Made by a program: the position numbers and the translations under genes | In this document: piece by piece, positions 38,107 to 47,135 of the stretch | Position numbering within the stretch: position 1 is the first letter of the stretch | Layout of the letters: every line of letters begins with the position of its first letter | Notes under the pieces: generated by a model | Told to the model about the DNA's origin: nothing | The model's input: only the letters and a program-made list of their open reading frames with translations | Database searches by the model: none | DNA from: Streptomyces sp. YIM 130001 | GTDB lineage: Bacteria > Actinomycetota > Actinomycetes > Streptomycetales > Streptomycetaceae | Direction of reading: 5' to 3' | NCBI RefSeq assembly: GCF_003574445.1 | Contig: NZ_KZ984549.1 | Span: 1 to 64,000 of the forward strand | Length of the DNA: 64,000 nt

Positions 38107-39072
38107 ATGAGCAACCTTGACCGTGAGGCCGTACCGTCCGTCTGCGGCGGCCGGGGATTCGTCGTCGCCGAACCCGTGCGCGAGCTCCTGGCACCGCGCC
38201 GCGTCATGCTGGGCGAATCCACCGAGGTCCGCCGTCTGCTGCCGAATCTGGGCCGCCGCATGGTCGGCGCGTGGTGCTTCGTCGACCACTACGGTCCGGA
38301 CGACATCGCCGACGAGCCCGGCATGCAGGTACCTCCGCATCCGCACACCGGCCTGCAGACCGTCAGTTGGCTGCACGACGGTGAAGTGCTGCACCGCGAT
38401 TCCGAGGGAAGCGTGCAGACCGTACGACCCAGGGAGCTCGGCCTGATGACGTCCGGCCGGGCGATCAGCCACTCCGAGGAGAGTCCCCAGTCGCATGCGA
38501 AGTACCTGCACGGCGCTCAGCTCTGGGTCGCGCTGCCGGACGCGCACCGCCACACGGAGCCCCGTTTCGAGTACCACGGCGATCTCCCCCAGGTCACCGC
38601 TCCCGGCCTGACCGCGACCGTCCTGCTCGGCACACTCGCCGGCGCGACCTCACCGGGTACCGCCTTCACACCTCTCGTGGGCGCCGACCTGGCCCTGTCC
38701 CAGGGTGCGGATCTCGCGGTCCCGCTGGAACCGGACTTCGAGTACGCGGTCCTGTCGATGTCCGGCGAAGTACATGTGGACGGCGTACCGATGGTGCCCG
38801 GCTCGATGCTGTACCTCGGCTGCGGGCGCACCCGACTCCCGCTGCGCGCCGAGTCCGACGCCGAGATCATGCTGCTCGGCGGCGAGCCGTTCGAGGAGGA
38901 GATCGTCATGTGGTGGAACTTCATCGGCCGCTCGCAGGACGACATCGCCCAGGCCCGCGAGGACTGGATGTCCGGCACACGCTTCGGCGAGGTGAAGGGC
39001 TACGACGGGGCGCCACTCCCCGCGCCGCAGCTCCCACCGGTCCCGCTCAAGCCACGGGGTCGCGTGCGCTGA
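38107..39072 (+). CDS. Pirin family protein
   Basis: The 321-residue bicupin has the pirin metal motif PPHPHTGLQTVSWLHDGEVL (His-x-His) and RAISHSEES (His, Glu). A C-terminal pirin domain (LSMSGEVHVDGVPMVPGSML, then GGEPFEEEIVMWWNFIGRSQ) follows. Family members include quercetin dioxygenases and redox-linked regulators. Start ATG 38107 gives MSNLDREAVPS. It is divergent from the FG-GAP lipoprotein gene (114 bp gap). Confidence 0.9.
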   Translation: MSNLDREAVPSVCGGRGFVVAEPVRELLAPRRVMLGESTEVRRLLPNLGRRMVGAWCFVDHYGPDDIADEPGMQVPPHPHTGLQTVSWLHDGEVLHRDSEGSVQTVRPRELGLMTSGRAISHSEESPQSHAKYLHGAQLWVALPDAHRHTEPRFEYHGDLPQVTAPGLTATVLLGTLAGATSPGTAFTPLVGADLALSQGADLAVPLEPDFEYAVLSMSGEVHVDGVPMVPGSMLYLGCGRTRLPLRAESDAEIMLLGGEPFEEEIVMWWNFIGRSQDDIAQAREDWMSGTRFGEVKGYDGAPLPAPQLPPVPLKPRGRVR

Positions 39073-39119
39073 CCTGCGCGGACATGGTGACCTCAGCAGG
39101 CATCGGGCCGGCGGTGCCG

Positions 39120-39740
39120 TCAGGTCAGCAGGCGACGGCGGTAGCCCTCGGCCACCGCCGAGGCTCGATCACGAACGCCGAGCTTGTCGTAGATGTGCTG
39201 CAGGTGGGTCTTGATGCTCGCCTCACCGATGAACAACGCCGTGGCGGCCTCGCGATTTGAACTTCCGTTCGCGACCAGTTGCAGCACTTGCTTCTCCCGA
39301 TCGGTCAGTGTGCCGGCGCCGGGCCTGCGGACCTGTCCCATGAGGTGCTGCGTCACCGACGGCGCGAGCACCGACTCTCCGCGCGCGGCGGCACGGACGG
39401 CTCTCATCAGCTCGTCGGGCAGCGCATCCTTCAGCAGATAACCGATCGCACCCGCCTCGATCGCCGGCAGTACATCGCTCTCGCTGTCGAAGGTGGTCAG
39501 GATCAGCACTCGGGCACCGGGTGCCCGTTCGCGCAGAGCCGCGGTCGCTGTGACGCCGTCCATTTTGGGCATCCGAAGGTCCATGAGCACCACGTCCGCG
39601 GCCAGCACCTGCGCACGTTCGACGCCCTCGGCACCGTCCCCGGCCTCACCGACCACGCATATGTCCTCGGCGCCCGCGAAGGTGTCACGCAGACCGCCCC
39701 GCACGACCGGATGGTCGTCGACAACCACCAGTCGAATCAT
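39120..39740 (-). CDS. NarL/LuxR response regulator
   Basis: The 206-residue protein has a receiver domain with acidic pair Asp8/Asp9, phosphoacceptor Asp54 (VVLMDLRMPKMDG) and Lys in YLLKDALP. A C-terminal LuxR HTH (LTDREKQVLQLVANGSSNRE, then IKTHLQHIYDKLGVRDR) follows. Its ATG overlaps the kinase stop by 4 bp (ATGA), so both are made from one message with the ABC exporter upstream. Confidence 0.95.
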   Translation of the reverse strand: MIRLVVVDDHPVVRGGLRDTFAGAEDICVVGEAGDGAEGVERAQVLAADVVLMDLRMPKMDGVTATAALRERAPGARVLILTTFDSESDVLPAIEAGAIGYLLKDALPDELMRAVRAAARGESVLAPSVTQHLMGQVRRPGAGTLTDREKQVLQLVANGSSNREAATALFIGEASIKTHLQHIYDKLGVRDRASAVAEGYRRRLLT

Positions 39741-41089
39741 CGGCCGTCCTCCCCCTTCGCTCTGGTGCCCCCGGGGGCGATCGCCGGAACGCGCGCACTG
39801 ACGGATGTCCCTTCACCCGGCGCGCTCTGCACTTCCACCTGACCGCCGACCCCTCTGACGCGCTGGCGCATGCTCGTCAGGCCGAAGCCGGTGCCCGCCC
39901 CGTCCGCGAATCCGCGTCCATCATCGCGCACGTCCAACAGCACCTCGGTGCCCGTGTACGACAGGGTGACACCGACGCGCGAGGCCTCCGCGTGCTTCGC
40001 CACGTTGGTCAGCGACTCCTGCGCGACCCGGAAGAGCGACACCTCTATCGCCGGGCTCAGTGGCTCTCGAGTGCCGGTGACCTCGACCTGCGCCCTGATC
40101 TCCTGGTCCTGCGACCATCGCTCGGTCAACGTACGCAGTGCGTCGGGGAGTTGCGCTCGCCCGAGTTCCTGCGGGGCGAGCGCCTTCACGGACCGCCTGG
40201 CCTCGGTCAGGCTGCTGCGTGCGAGCCCCAGTGCACGCGAAACGTGCTCTTCAGTCTCACCCTGCACGCTCACCGAACGCTCCGCGGCCTGGAGTTGCGT
40301 GATGATGCCGGCGAGACCCTGGGCCAGGGTGTCGTGGATCTCGCCGGCCAGTCGCTGCCGCTCGTCCTGGGCACCGGATTCCCGGGCCTGGACGACGAGT
40401 TGCTTATGGAGCCCGGCGTTCTCGTGGAGTGCCGCCTCGAGTCGCTCCACGAGTTCCTCCCGCTTGCGCTCCTCCGGTTCGCTTCGCGCCGTCAGCACGA
40501 TGCCGACACCGATCGCCGCAGACTGCACGGCGACGATCAGGAGGAACTCCGCGAGCACGACCGGGGCCGGGTCCGCCCACACACGCATCGCCGAGCCGTT
40601 CAGAGCCACCGAGGTGGCCAGGACCCCGAGCACCCCCGCCGGCCACGGCCTGAGCAGGTACGCGTGGAAGAAGCCCGCAATGGTGAAGACGAGGAAGATC
40701 TCGGAGTACGTCATGAGGCAGACGCACAGCGCCAGCAGTCCGACGAAGTAGATGCCCGCCGACACGGGCCCAAGCGTCCTCCGCCTGATGGGCAACGTGT
40801 GACCGAGCAGCACCCACGGCACCGAGACCGCGACCAGCCCGAGGACGGATGCGCCCTCGGGCCAGAACCCCGCGCCGGAGACCGGAAGCACCCATCCGAA
40901 GTAGACGGCCGTCGAGATGGTCCCCAGCAGCCACGGTGTGATCAATTGCAGCAGGTCCCAGACCCGCAGCTGCTCCGCTTTCCAGGCCAACCGGGAGCGA
41001 TTCGCGATCTCCGCCACTTCCCCGACGGAGGGTTCCTGCGTCCCGGGGCTCGGGCGCTCACCGGCCCCGGCATCCCGCATCATCGACAT
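39737..41089 (-). CDS. Membrane sensor histidine kinase, DesK/NarX type
   Basis: The 450-residue protein has about six N-terminal transmembrane helices (residues 50-200) with little extracellular loop. A HisKA_3 dimerisation domain has phosphoacceptor His252 (ERQRLAGEIHDTLAQGLAGI). The HATPase_c domain has VRDDGRGFADGAGTGFGLTS. The compact membrane sensor resembles DesK-type kinases that read membrane state or an exported drug. ATG 41089 follows the permease stop immediately. It is co-transcribed with the ABC exporter, a pattern common in self-resistance systems. Confidence 0.95.
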   Translation of the reverse strand: MSMMRDAGAGERPSPGTQEPSVGEVAEIANRSRLAWKAEQLRVWDLLQLITPWLLGTISTAVYFGWVLPVSGAGFWPEGASVLGLVAVSVPWVLLGHTLPIRRRTLGPVSAGIYFVGLLALCVCLMTYSEIFLVFTIAGFFHAYLLRPWPAGVLGVLATSVALNGSAMRVWADPAPVVLAEFLLIVAVQSAAIGVGIVLTARSEPEERKREELVERLEAALHENAGLHKQLVVQARESGAQDERQRLAGEIHDTLAQGLAGIITQLQAAERSVSVQGETEEHVSRALGLARSSLTEARRSVKALAPQELGRAQLPDALRTLTERWSQDQEIRAQVEVTGTREPLSPAIEVSLFRVAQESLTNVAKHAEASRVGVTLSYTGTEVLLDVRDDGRGFADGAGTGFGLTSMRQRVRGVGGQVEVQSAPGEGTSVSARVPAIAPGGTRAKGEDGR

Positions 41090-41854
41090 CTACTCCCAGC
41101 GGAAGAGCCTGGCGGCGGTCGCGCTCGCGATCACTGCGATCCCCGCCATTATGGCAATCAGCAGCCAGAACGGGTGGCCGCCGGCGGTGGCGGTGACCTC
41201 GCCCGCTTCGGCGGACCAGGCCGCGGTGAGGGCCTGCAGCCCGGGCGGTACGAACTCGCTGATCTCGCGCAGCACTTCGGGCATCAGGGCACGGGGCAGG
41301 AAGGCTCCGCCGAAGAACATCAGCGCAACGAACAGGAGGGTACCGATCTGGTTCGCTGCACTGCTCGTAGGGGCCACACCCGCGGAGATCATGCCGAGCC
41401 CGAGCAGTGCCGCACAGCCGACGACGAGGGCGGCGACGAACTCCAGGGGCCGCTCGGGCGGCGCGATGTCCAGCACCGCCCACGCGACGAGGACCACGAG
41501 CGCCGCGGAGACGACCACGGATGCGAACGCGACGGTCATGTGCGCGAGCAGGACATTCCGCGGATGCGCAGGAGTGGTCGACAGCCTGCGCAGGATGCTT
41601 CGCTCGCGATAGGCCGCGATCACCGCCGGAACGTGCTGCACGGCGATCATCACCATCCCGAACACCACCGCGGTCGGCGCCCAGACGTCGATGGACCGGA
41701 GCCCGCCGGTCTCCGGCGCCCTCTCCCTGAGCGCCGGGACGGCAGCCAGCCCGAGCAGGAGTGCCGTCGGGAACAGCACACCGAAGATGACGGTGGCCGA
41801 GTCCCGGAGGAAGAGTCTCGTCTCGACCTTGACCATCTTCAGGAGAGCAGGCAT
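41090..41854 (-). CDS. ABC-2 type exporter permease
   Basis: The protein of about 254 residues has six hydrophobic segments and the ABC-2 permease layout, with VFGMVMIAVQHVPAVIAAYR then RSILRRLSTTPAHPRNVLLA, the conserved ERERGTLEQL-like region, and a C-terminal helix. It starts at ATG 41854, or GTG 41857, which overlaps the ATPase stop (GTGATG). AGGAGGGG lies upstream. It works with the adjacent ATPase to export a lipid-like or drug substrate. Confidence 0.9.
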   Translation of the reverse strand: MPALLKMVKVETRLFLRDSATVIFGVLFPTALLLGLAAVPALRERAPETGGLRSIDVWAPTAVVFGMVMIAVQHVPAVIAAYRERSILRRLSTTPAHPRNVLLAHMTVAFASVVVSAALVVLVAWAVLDIAPPERPLEFVAALVVGCAALLGLGMISAGVAPTSSAANQIGTLLFVALMFFGGAFLPRALMPEVLREISEFVPPGLQALTAAWSAEAGEVTATAGGHPFWLLIAIMAGIAVIASATAARLFRWE

Positions 41855-42789
41855 CACTCACCCCTCCTCTCGGGGGTTTCCGGCGTCTCCGGGGCGCGTC
41901 CGGTAAGGGCCACGAACGCGTCGTCGAGGTTGCGCTGATCGACTCGGAGATCCTCCGCCACGACCTGCACCCTGGCGAGAGCCCCTGCGACGCTGCTCAG
42001 CAACTGTCCCCTGCCGGTGACCAGCCAGCGCCCTTCGGTGATCTCGACACCGGTCACGTCGGGAAGTTCGGTCAGGACGCTCGCGTCCAGCGATTGACTT
42101 ATCCCGAACCGGACTTGCTGCTCCGCGCTCGACTGCGCGATCAGCTGTGCGGGCGTATCCACTGCGACGACCCGGCCGCCGTCGATGACGGCGATCCGGT
42201 CGCTGAGGCGCTCCGCCTCGTCCATGAAGTGCGTGACGAGGAGGATCGTGACGCCGGTGTCACGCACTCGCTCGATGAGGCTCCAGGTGTCACGCCTCGC
42301 CTGCGGGTCGAGGCCCGTCGTGAGCTCGTCGAGAATCGCGATCCGCGGGTTGCCGACCAGAGCGAGCGCGATCGAAAGCCGCTGCTTCTGCCCGCCGGAG
42401 AGAGCCTTGTACTGCGTGTTGCGCTTCGCGGTGAGGCCAAGGAGCTCCATGAGTTCACGCCAGTCGGCAGGGTTTTGGTAGAAGGAGCCGTAGAGCTCGA
42501 GGGCTTCGGCCACCTTGATCGCGTCGGGGAAGCTGCTCTGCTGCAGTTGCACGCCGAGTCGCTCACGCACCTCCGCCCGGTCCTTGACCGGATCGAACCC
42601 GAGCACTGAGATCGAGCCCGAGTCGGGCGTTCGCAGGCCGGCGATGCTCTCGACCGTTGTCGTCTTGCCGGCTCCGTTGGGCCCGATGATGCCGAAGATC
42701 TCCCCCTCCGCGACCGTGAACGAGACGTCGTCCACGGCAAGGTGCTGCCCGTAGCGCTTGTGCAGATGTCGCACTTCCAATGCGGTCAT
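41854..42789 (-). CDS. ABC-2 exporter ATPase, DrrA-like
   Basis: The 311-residue ATPase has Walker A GPNGAGKTT, signature ALSGGQKQR, Walker B IAILDELTTGLDPQARR and H-loop LVTHFMDEA. The roughly 80-residue C-terminal extension is typical of DrrA/NatA exporters. It is the first gene of the exporter-two-component operon. A -10-like CATAAC box sits about 10 nt before the ATG, so the leader is very short. A 16-bp palindrome lies 71 bp upstream. Confidence 0.93.
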   Translation of the reverse strand: MTALEVRHLHKRYGQHLAVDDVSFTVAEGEIFGIIGPNGAGKTTTVESIAGLRTPDSGSISVLGFDPVKDRAEVRERLGVQLQQSSFPDAIKVAEALELYGSFYQNPADWRELMELLGLTAKRNTQYKALSGGQKQRLSIALALVGNPRIAILDELTTGLDPQARRDTWSLIERVRDTGVTILLVTHFMDEAERLSDRIAVIDGGRVVAVDTPAQLIAQSSAEQQVRFGISQSLDASVLTELPDVTGVEITEGRWLVTGRGQLLSSVAGALARVQVVAEDLRVDQRNLDDAFVALTGRAPETPETPERRGE

Positions 42790-43109
42790 ACCGCGAAGTT
42801 ATGGGCGCCCGCACCTCACCACATCGACCGCGGGGTCTGAGCGGGGGTTGACTCACGCCTCCACCGATCGGTGGATCTCCGGCACTTGCGGAGCACCCGC
42901 GGGCCACAGGTGCGACACCGGCCGTCGGCGACGTCGGGGCCCCGGCGAGGGTGCCCGCAGCCGTACCCCTCGCGGCCGACGACAAGGCTCAGGTGCGGGG
43001 CAGGCCCGCCCAGGAGTGACGCGGTGAAGACGGCCCGGGAAGTGTCGCGCACCTGCGCGTTGAGCGCAGAGAGGACGACTGCGAGCCGAGTGAGTGCTAG
43101 TTTCCTGCC
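42790..43109. other. Intergenic region with 16-bp palindrome
   Basis: This 320-bp gap between the divergent exporter operon and a methyltransferase holds no credible gene. It contains a perfect palindrome TCCACCGATCGGTGGA (42860-42875), a plausible operator for the exporter operon. A TAGTTT -10-like box at 43098-43103 ends 7 nt before the methyltransferase GTG. Confidence 0.55.
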
Positions 43110-43739
43110 GTGTTGGAACACCAGGACGAGACCAGGGACGGCTACGACGCGGTCGTCGAGCGCTACGCGTCGATGTTCACCAAGGAGTTGGAGACACGGC
43201 CGTTCTCACGGAACATGATCGCCACCTTTGCCGAGCTCGTACGGGAGACGGGGAATCCACGGGCAGCCGATGTCGGCTGCGGGCCGGGACATCTGACGGC
43301 CATGCTGCACGACTTGGGGCTCAGCGCCTTCGGACTCGACCTCTCCCCGGGCATGGTCGACCACGCCCGGCGGACCCATCCGACGCTGCGGTTCGACGAA
43401 GCGCGCATGGAGGCGCTGCCGGTCGAGGACGGCACACTCGGCGGCGTGCTGGCCCACTACTCGATGATCCACACTCCACCGGGGGAATTGCCGGCGCTGC
43501 TCGCCGAGTTGGTGCGCGTCCTGGCACCGGGGGGTCTACTCCTGGTGTCGTTCTTCGGGACCGAGGGACTGGAGCCGGTTCGCTTCGATCACAAGGTGGC
43601 GCCCGCCTACAGCTGGCCGGAGGCGCAGTTCGCCGATCTCCTGGCCGGAGCCGGGCTCGTCACGGTGGCGCGGTTGCTCCACGACCCGGCCACTGAGCGG
43701 GGCTTCCTCGACACCCACTTCCTGGCTCGCCGGCCGTAG
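43110..43739 (+). CDS. Class I SAM-dependent methyltransferase
   Basis: The 209-residue protein has motif I AADVGCGPGHLTAMLHDLG, motif II AFGLDLSPGMVDHAR, LPVEDGTLGGVLAHYSMIHT and LAPGGLLLVSFFGTEG. It is a Methyltransf_11/25-type enzyme of unknown target. The start GTG 43110 has no ribosome binding site but sits 7 nt after a TAGTTT box, so translation may be leaderless. It converges with a DUF2071 gene. Confidence 0.88.
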   Translation: MLEHQDETRDGYDAVVERYASMFTKELETRPFSRNMIATFAELVRETGNPRAADVGCGPGHLTAMLHDLGLSAFGLDLSPGMVDHARRTHPTLRFDEARMEALPVEDGTLGGVLAHYSMIHTPPGELPALLAELVRVLAPGGLLLVSFFGTEGLEPVRFDHKVAPAYSWPEAQFADLLAGAGLVTVARLLHDPATERGFLDTHFLARRP

Positions 43740-43760
43740 ACGGCAGTTCCGGGCGTCGGC

Positions 43761-44528
43761 TCAGGGCGTGGGGATGCCCGCCGGCGCGCGTGGTGGGCGT
43801 CCGAAGCGGACCGGGACTCCCGGGGAGTACAGGACGCTGGCGGGAGCCTCGGCCGGTGCGGGCAGGCCCGCCGCCGTGATGAGGTTCTCCTCGCAGTGGA
43901 GGAGTTCGGCTCGGTGCAGGGGCCAGCGGGGGTGCGTGTTCGGCAGGTACATCGAGCGCCCGAAGAATGCGTTGTGCATGCCCCAGCGGGCGGTCAGGAA
44001 GTGTTCGAGGGCGGAGGGCTCCTCGATCCGCTCACCGGGCCGCACGGAGATCTCACTGTGCGCGCCCCGGGGTCCGGGCCAGCGGCGGTGACTGCTGTAC
44101 GTGACCGTGTCCTCGTCCCGGCGCACGCTCATCCTCGACCAGACGTACGGAAGACGGAACGCGGCCCGGGCGACGGCGACGGGGATCAGCCGCGAGGCGT
44201 CCAGGGAGCGGAAGACCACTCCGCGCCGGCCGCGGGCGTCGACGGAGTACAGGCGGACGTTGGTCTCGGGAAATGAGCCGAGATAGGGGATACCGGGGAG
44301 GCGGAACCATCCCACGCGGTGCATCCGGAAGGCGACGAGGCCGATGTAGGTGAGCCCGTCCAGGGTGTCCGGCCGGGTGCCGACGGGCAGCAGCGGGGCG
44401 ACTACGGACGGTTCGGCGGCCCAGTGCAGGAAGGCCAGGTCGAGCCAGGACTGGAAGAGGAAGGGCCGGTCCGTGTGGTGGGGCGGGTCGGCCGTTATCG
44501 GCTCGGGGGCCCTGTCCAGCGCAGGCAT
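43761..44528 (-). CDS. DUF2071 (YqjF-like) protein
   Basis: The 255-residue protein matches DUF2071: FLFQSWLDLAFLHWAAEPSV, YIGLVAFRMHRVGWFRLPGI, then NVRLYSVDARGRRGVVFRSL and YLPNTHPRWPLHRAELLHCE. The family has an acetoacetate-decarboxylase-like fold but no assigned reaction. Start ATG 44528 has a CATACT box 6 nt upstream, again suggesting a leaderless message. Confidence 0.85.
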   Translation of the reverse strand: MPALDRAPEPITADPPHHTDRPFLFQSWLDLAFLHWAAEPSVVAPLLPVGTRPDTLDGLTYIGLVAFRMHRVGWFRLPGIPYLGSFPETNVRLYSVDARGRRGVVFRSLDASRLIPVAVARAAFRLPYVWSRMSVRRDEDTVTYSSHRRWPGPRGAHSEISVRPGERIEEPSALEHFLTARWGMHNAFFGRSMYLPNTHPRWPLHRAELLHCEENLITAAGLPAPAEAPASVLYSPGVPVRFGRPPRAPAGIPTP

Positions 44529-44776
44529 CGCGACAGTATGGCACGGGCCTGTCCCACGCTTGGAAGGAGGACGGTCCCGCCCCGCGGCGGTAAAGGAGCG
44601 CTTGGCCGCTCCGCTCATGTCGCCCGCCGGGGGTGGTACGCGGCGAGGACGATCCGGCGGTCCCGTTCCCGTCCTTGCACGGCGCTGCGGCGCAGGCCGC
44701 GGTGGAAGCCGTATTCCGGGCACCGGGATCTACGTGGGACCGTCGGCACCCTGGCGGGGCGCCATCGAGGGCAGGC

Positions 44777-44807
44777 GCCAACTCGTTCACCGGCGAGGCG
44801 AGTTGGC
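44777..44807. repeat. 9-bp perfect inverted repeat
   Basis: GCCAACTCG (44777-44785) and CGAGTTGGC (44799-44807) pair perfectly around a 13-nt loop. It lies in the 398-bp gap (44529-44926) between the DUF2071 and SAV2177-type genes, in which no gene is recognised. It may be part of a leader or a small RNA. Confidence 0.5.
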
Positions 44808-44829
44808 CGGGTCTGCACAACCTCGCCCC

Positions 44830-44862
44830 GTGTCCTGCCGACTACGGCGATCGGCAGGACAC
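44830..44862. repeat. 12-bp perfect inverted repeat upstream of SAV2177-type gene
   Basis: GTGTCCTGCCGA (44830-44841) and TCGGCAGGACAC (44851-44862) pair perfectly around a 9-nt loop, 65 bp before the ATG at 44927. A third partial copy of the arm, GTCCTGCC, appears at about 44892. It could be an operator, an attenuator hairpin or the terminator of an unrecognised transcript. Confidence 0.55.
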
Positions 44863-44926
44863 TGAGGTGTACCGTGATCGAATCCAGGTACGTCCTGCCA
44901 GGTTTTGGCGCACGAGGTGGCAATCG

Positions 44927-45727
44927 ATGAACGATTTCACGCAGTCCGCAGAGCACCCGACGAACGCGCACCCCGCTCGCGTGTACAACGTCTGGCTGGG
45001 CGGCAAGGATCACTACGAGGTGGACCAGGAGGCGGCCGAGCTCGCCGCCCGCGCCAATCCGACGATCGTGCCGTCGGTCCGGGCCAACAGGGCCTTCCTC
45101 GGCCGGGCCGTACGCCACCTCGCGACCTCCGGAATCCGCCAGTTCCTGGACATCGGCACAGGCGTCCCCGCCGCGGACAACACCCACGAGGTGGCCCAGC
45201 GGGCCGACCCCGACGCGCGCGTCGTGTACGTCGACAACGACCCGATCGTCCTCGCCCATGCCCGTGCCCTGCTGGTCAGCGGGCCCGGCGGACAGACGGA
45301 CTACGTGCAGGCCGACGCACGCGACGTGGACGCGATCCTCGACGCCGCCTCGGACACCCTCGACCTCGATCAGCCGGTCGGCCTCATGCTGGTGGCGATC
45401 CTGCAGTACATCAAGGACTCCGAGGACCCCTGGGACATCACCCGCCGCCTCCTCGACCGCCTGGCCCCCGGCAGTTACCTGGTGCTGTCCCACCCGGCCG
45501 CCGACGTCACCGCACCCGAGGTGGCCGAGTCGATGCGGATCTACAACGAGCGCGCCGCCAGCCACGCCTCGGCCACACCTCGCACGCGGGGCCAGGTGGA
45601 GGGCTTCTTCGAGGGCCTGGAGCTCCTGACACCCGGTGTGGTGACCTTGACCCGCTGGCGTCCCGACCCGGCGGACACCCCGGACGACACCCTGCCGATG
45701 TGGTGCGGAGTCGCCCGCAAGGCCTGA
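44927..45727 (+). CDS. SAM-dependent methyltransferase, DUF574/SAV2177 family
   Basis: The 266-residue protein has the family start HPARVYNVWLGGKDHYEVDQ, then RANRAFLGRAVRHLATSGIR, motif I QFLDIGTGVPAADNTHEVAQ and VVYVDNDPIVLAHARAL. These sequences define the actinobacterial DUF574 group, often present in many copies per Streptomyces genome with unknown targets. ATG 44927 follows GAGGTGG. A hairpin separates it from the converging GH43-like gene. Confidence 0.92.
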   Translation: MNDFTQSAEHPTNAHPARVYNVWLGGKDHYEVDQEAAELAARANPTIVPSVRANRAFLGRAVRHLATSGIRQFLDIGTGVPAADNTHEVAQRADPDARVVYVDNDPIVLAHARALLVSGPGGQTDYVQADARDVDAILDAASDTLDLDQPVGLMLVAILQYIKDSEDPWDITRRLLDRLAPGSYLVLSHPAADVTAPEVAESMRIYNERAASHASATPRTRGQVEGFFEGLELLTPGVVTLTRWRPDPADTPDDTLPMWCGVARKA

Positions 45728-45734
45728 CGGCGAC

Positions 45735-45772
45735 GGCCCGCACCCGCGTCGACTTACGGGCGCGTGCGGGCC
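45735..45772. terminator. Bidirectional hairpin terminator
   Basis: GGCCCGCAC (45735-45743) pairs with GTGCGGGCC (45764-45772). After one mismatch the stem extends by CGC/GCG (45745-45747 with 45760-45762). It lies between the converging SAV2177-type and GH43-like genes. Confidence 0.65.
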
Positions 45773-45784
45773 CGCCGGTCCGCT

Positions 45785-47125
45785 TCACTCCTGGTCGCGG
45801 CGCTTCACGTACAGGCGGTTGCCCTCCGGCCCCGTCCACTCCAGGCGTACGACGCCCGCGACCGCGGCATCCGCGACGCGCGAGGGGTCCGCCCAGTAGC
45901 CGTGGGCGGGGTTGCGGAAGAAGGTGGCCCACAGGCCGCCTTCGTGGTCCTCGAACATGTTGTTGTGGCCGGCCCCGACGCCGGCGGTGTAGCGGCTGGA
46001 GTACGGCCCCTCGAAGCGGTCGGCGACCGCGACCACCGCGTCGTACTGGTACTGCGTCCGTCCGTCGGCGGGCGGATCGTAGGCGTATCGGGTGCTGCCG
46101 TCCGCGTTCGTCGACGTGCGGTCCCAAGCAGCGTGCAGCAGGAAGTACTTGCCGCCGTGCTTGAAGACGTACGCCCCTTCCAGGTACGGCTCCGGTTCGT
46201 AGGGTTGCTGTGCGAACGGCGGCAGTCCGGTCGTCGGGACGATGTCCTCCATGTCGGCGCGGAACTTCGCGTAGACGTGGTTGTGCAGCACCAGCCACGC
46301 CTCGTCGCCCTCGCTGTACAGGCCGCCGTCGATGTGGAAGTACGCGCCGGGTTCGATGAACTCCGGTCCACCCTCGACGACTTCACCGAAAGGCGACTCC
46401 AGACTGCCCTCGACCAGCCGGTACGGGCCCGCCACGTCTCCCTCGCTGACCAGCATGAACGTACCGACGAGCCGGGAGTGGTCGCCCATGCACGCCACCA
46501 TGTACCAGCTGCCGCGGAAGTAGTGCAGCTCCGGCGCCCAGACGTTGCCGCGTTTACCGAACTCGCCGTCGTCCTCCCAGTGTTCCTGCCAGGGCGCGAC
46601 GACCGTGCGGCCAGGGCGGTTCTCGCCAACGAACTCCGGCGACCAGACCTTGCCCTTCTCCGCGTCGGGTCTGATGCCGGTGGTGTCGGCGAGCTGCCAC
46701 GGACCGTCCATCGAGGGGGACGTCCACACGAAGAGGCCGTCGTTCCACGGTCCTGCCGCTTCGAGGCCGGGGGCGCGCGTGGTGCCGGTGGCGACGTACA
46801 GCGGTGCGCCGTCGACCTCGAAGCAGTTGACGTAGGTGTCGCGCATCCACACCCGACCCAACTCCGCGTCCTGGGGGCGGAGTTCCAGCGGCAGGATGTG
46901 TGAGTTGTCCTCGCGCGGCCACAGGTCGTCGCGCGTGTCGGCCAGTCCGTAGGGTTCGAGGTCGGGCCAGTTCGGCGGATACACGGTCCGGGCGTTCCCC
47001 GCCGCCGCGAGGCGCGGTCCGCTCTCGGCGAGCTGCGGTAGTGCTCCGGCCGCGAGTGCGCCCGCGGCTCCGGTGAGCAGCACGCGACGGCGCAGGTGTG
47101 AGCTGTTCGTCGGTTCCATGTCCAT
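45785..47125 (-). CDS. Tat-exported GH43-like glycoside hydrolase
   Basis: The 446-residue protein has a twin-arginine signal (RRRVLLTGAAGALAAGALPQ) and then a five-bladed propeller of GH43 type. Visible motifs are RGNVWAPELHYFRGSWYMVA (WAPELH, a GH43 hallmark), EGGPEFIEPGAYFHIDGGLY (putative acid Glu) and YVFKHGGKYFLLHAAWDRTS. The exact family (GH43 or a relative such as GH117) cannot be settled by eye. It acts outside the cytoplasm on an oligosaccharide. It follows the sulfatase gene by 10 bp, so both share a transcript; a sulfated glycan substrate is inferred. Confidence 0.8.
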   Translation of the reverse strand: MDMEPTNSSHLRRRVLLTGAAGALAAGALPQLAESGPRLAAAGNARTVYPPNWPDLEPYGLADTRDDLWPREDNSHILPLELRPQDAELGRVWMRDTYVNCFEVDGAPLYVATGTTRAPGLEAAGPWNDGLFVWTSPSMDGPWQLADTTGIRPDAEKGKVWSPEFVGENRPGRTVVAPWQEHWEDDGEFGKRGNVWAPELHYFRGSWYMVACMGDHSRLVGTFMLVSEGDVAGPYRLVEGSLESPFGEVVEGGPEFIEPGAYFHIDGGLYSEGDEAWLVLHNHVYAKFRADMEDIVPTTGLPPFAQQPYEPEPYLEGAYVFKHGGKYFLLHAAWDRTSTNADGSTRYAYDPPADGRTQYQYDAVVAVADRFEGPYSSRYTAGVGAGHNNMFEDHEGGLWATFFRNPAHGYWADPSRVADAAVAGVVRLEWTGPEGNRLYVKRRDQE

Positions 47126-47135
47126 GGAGCACTCC

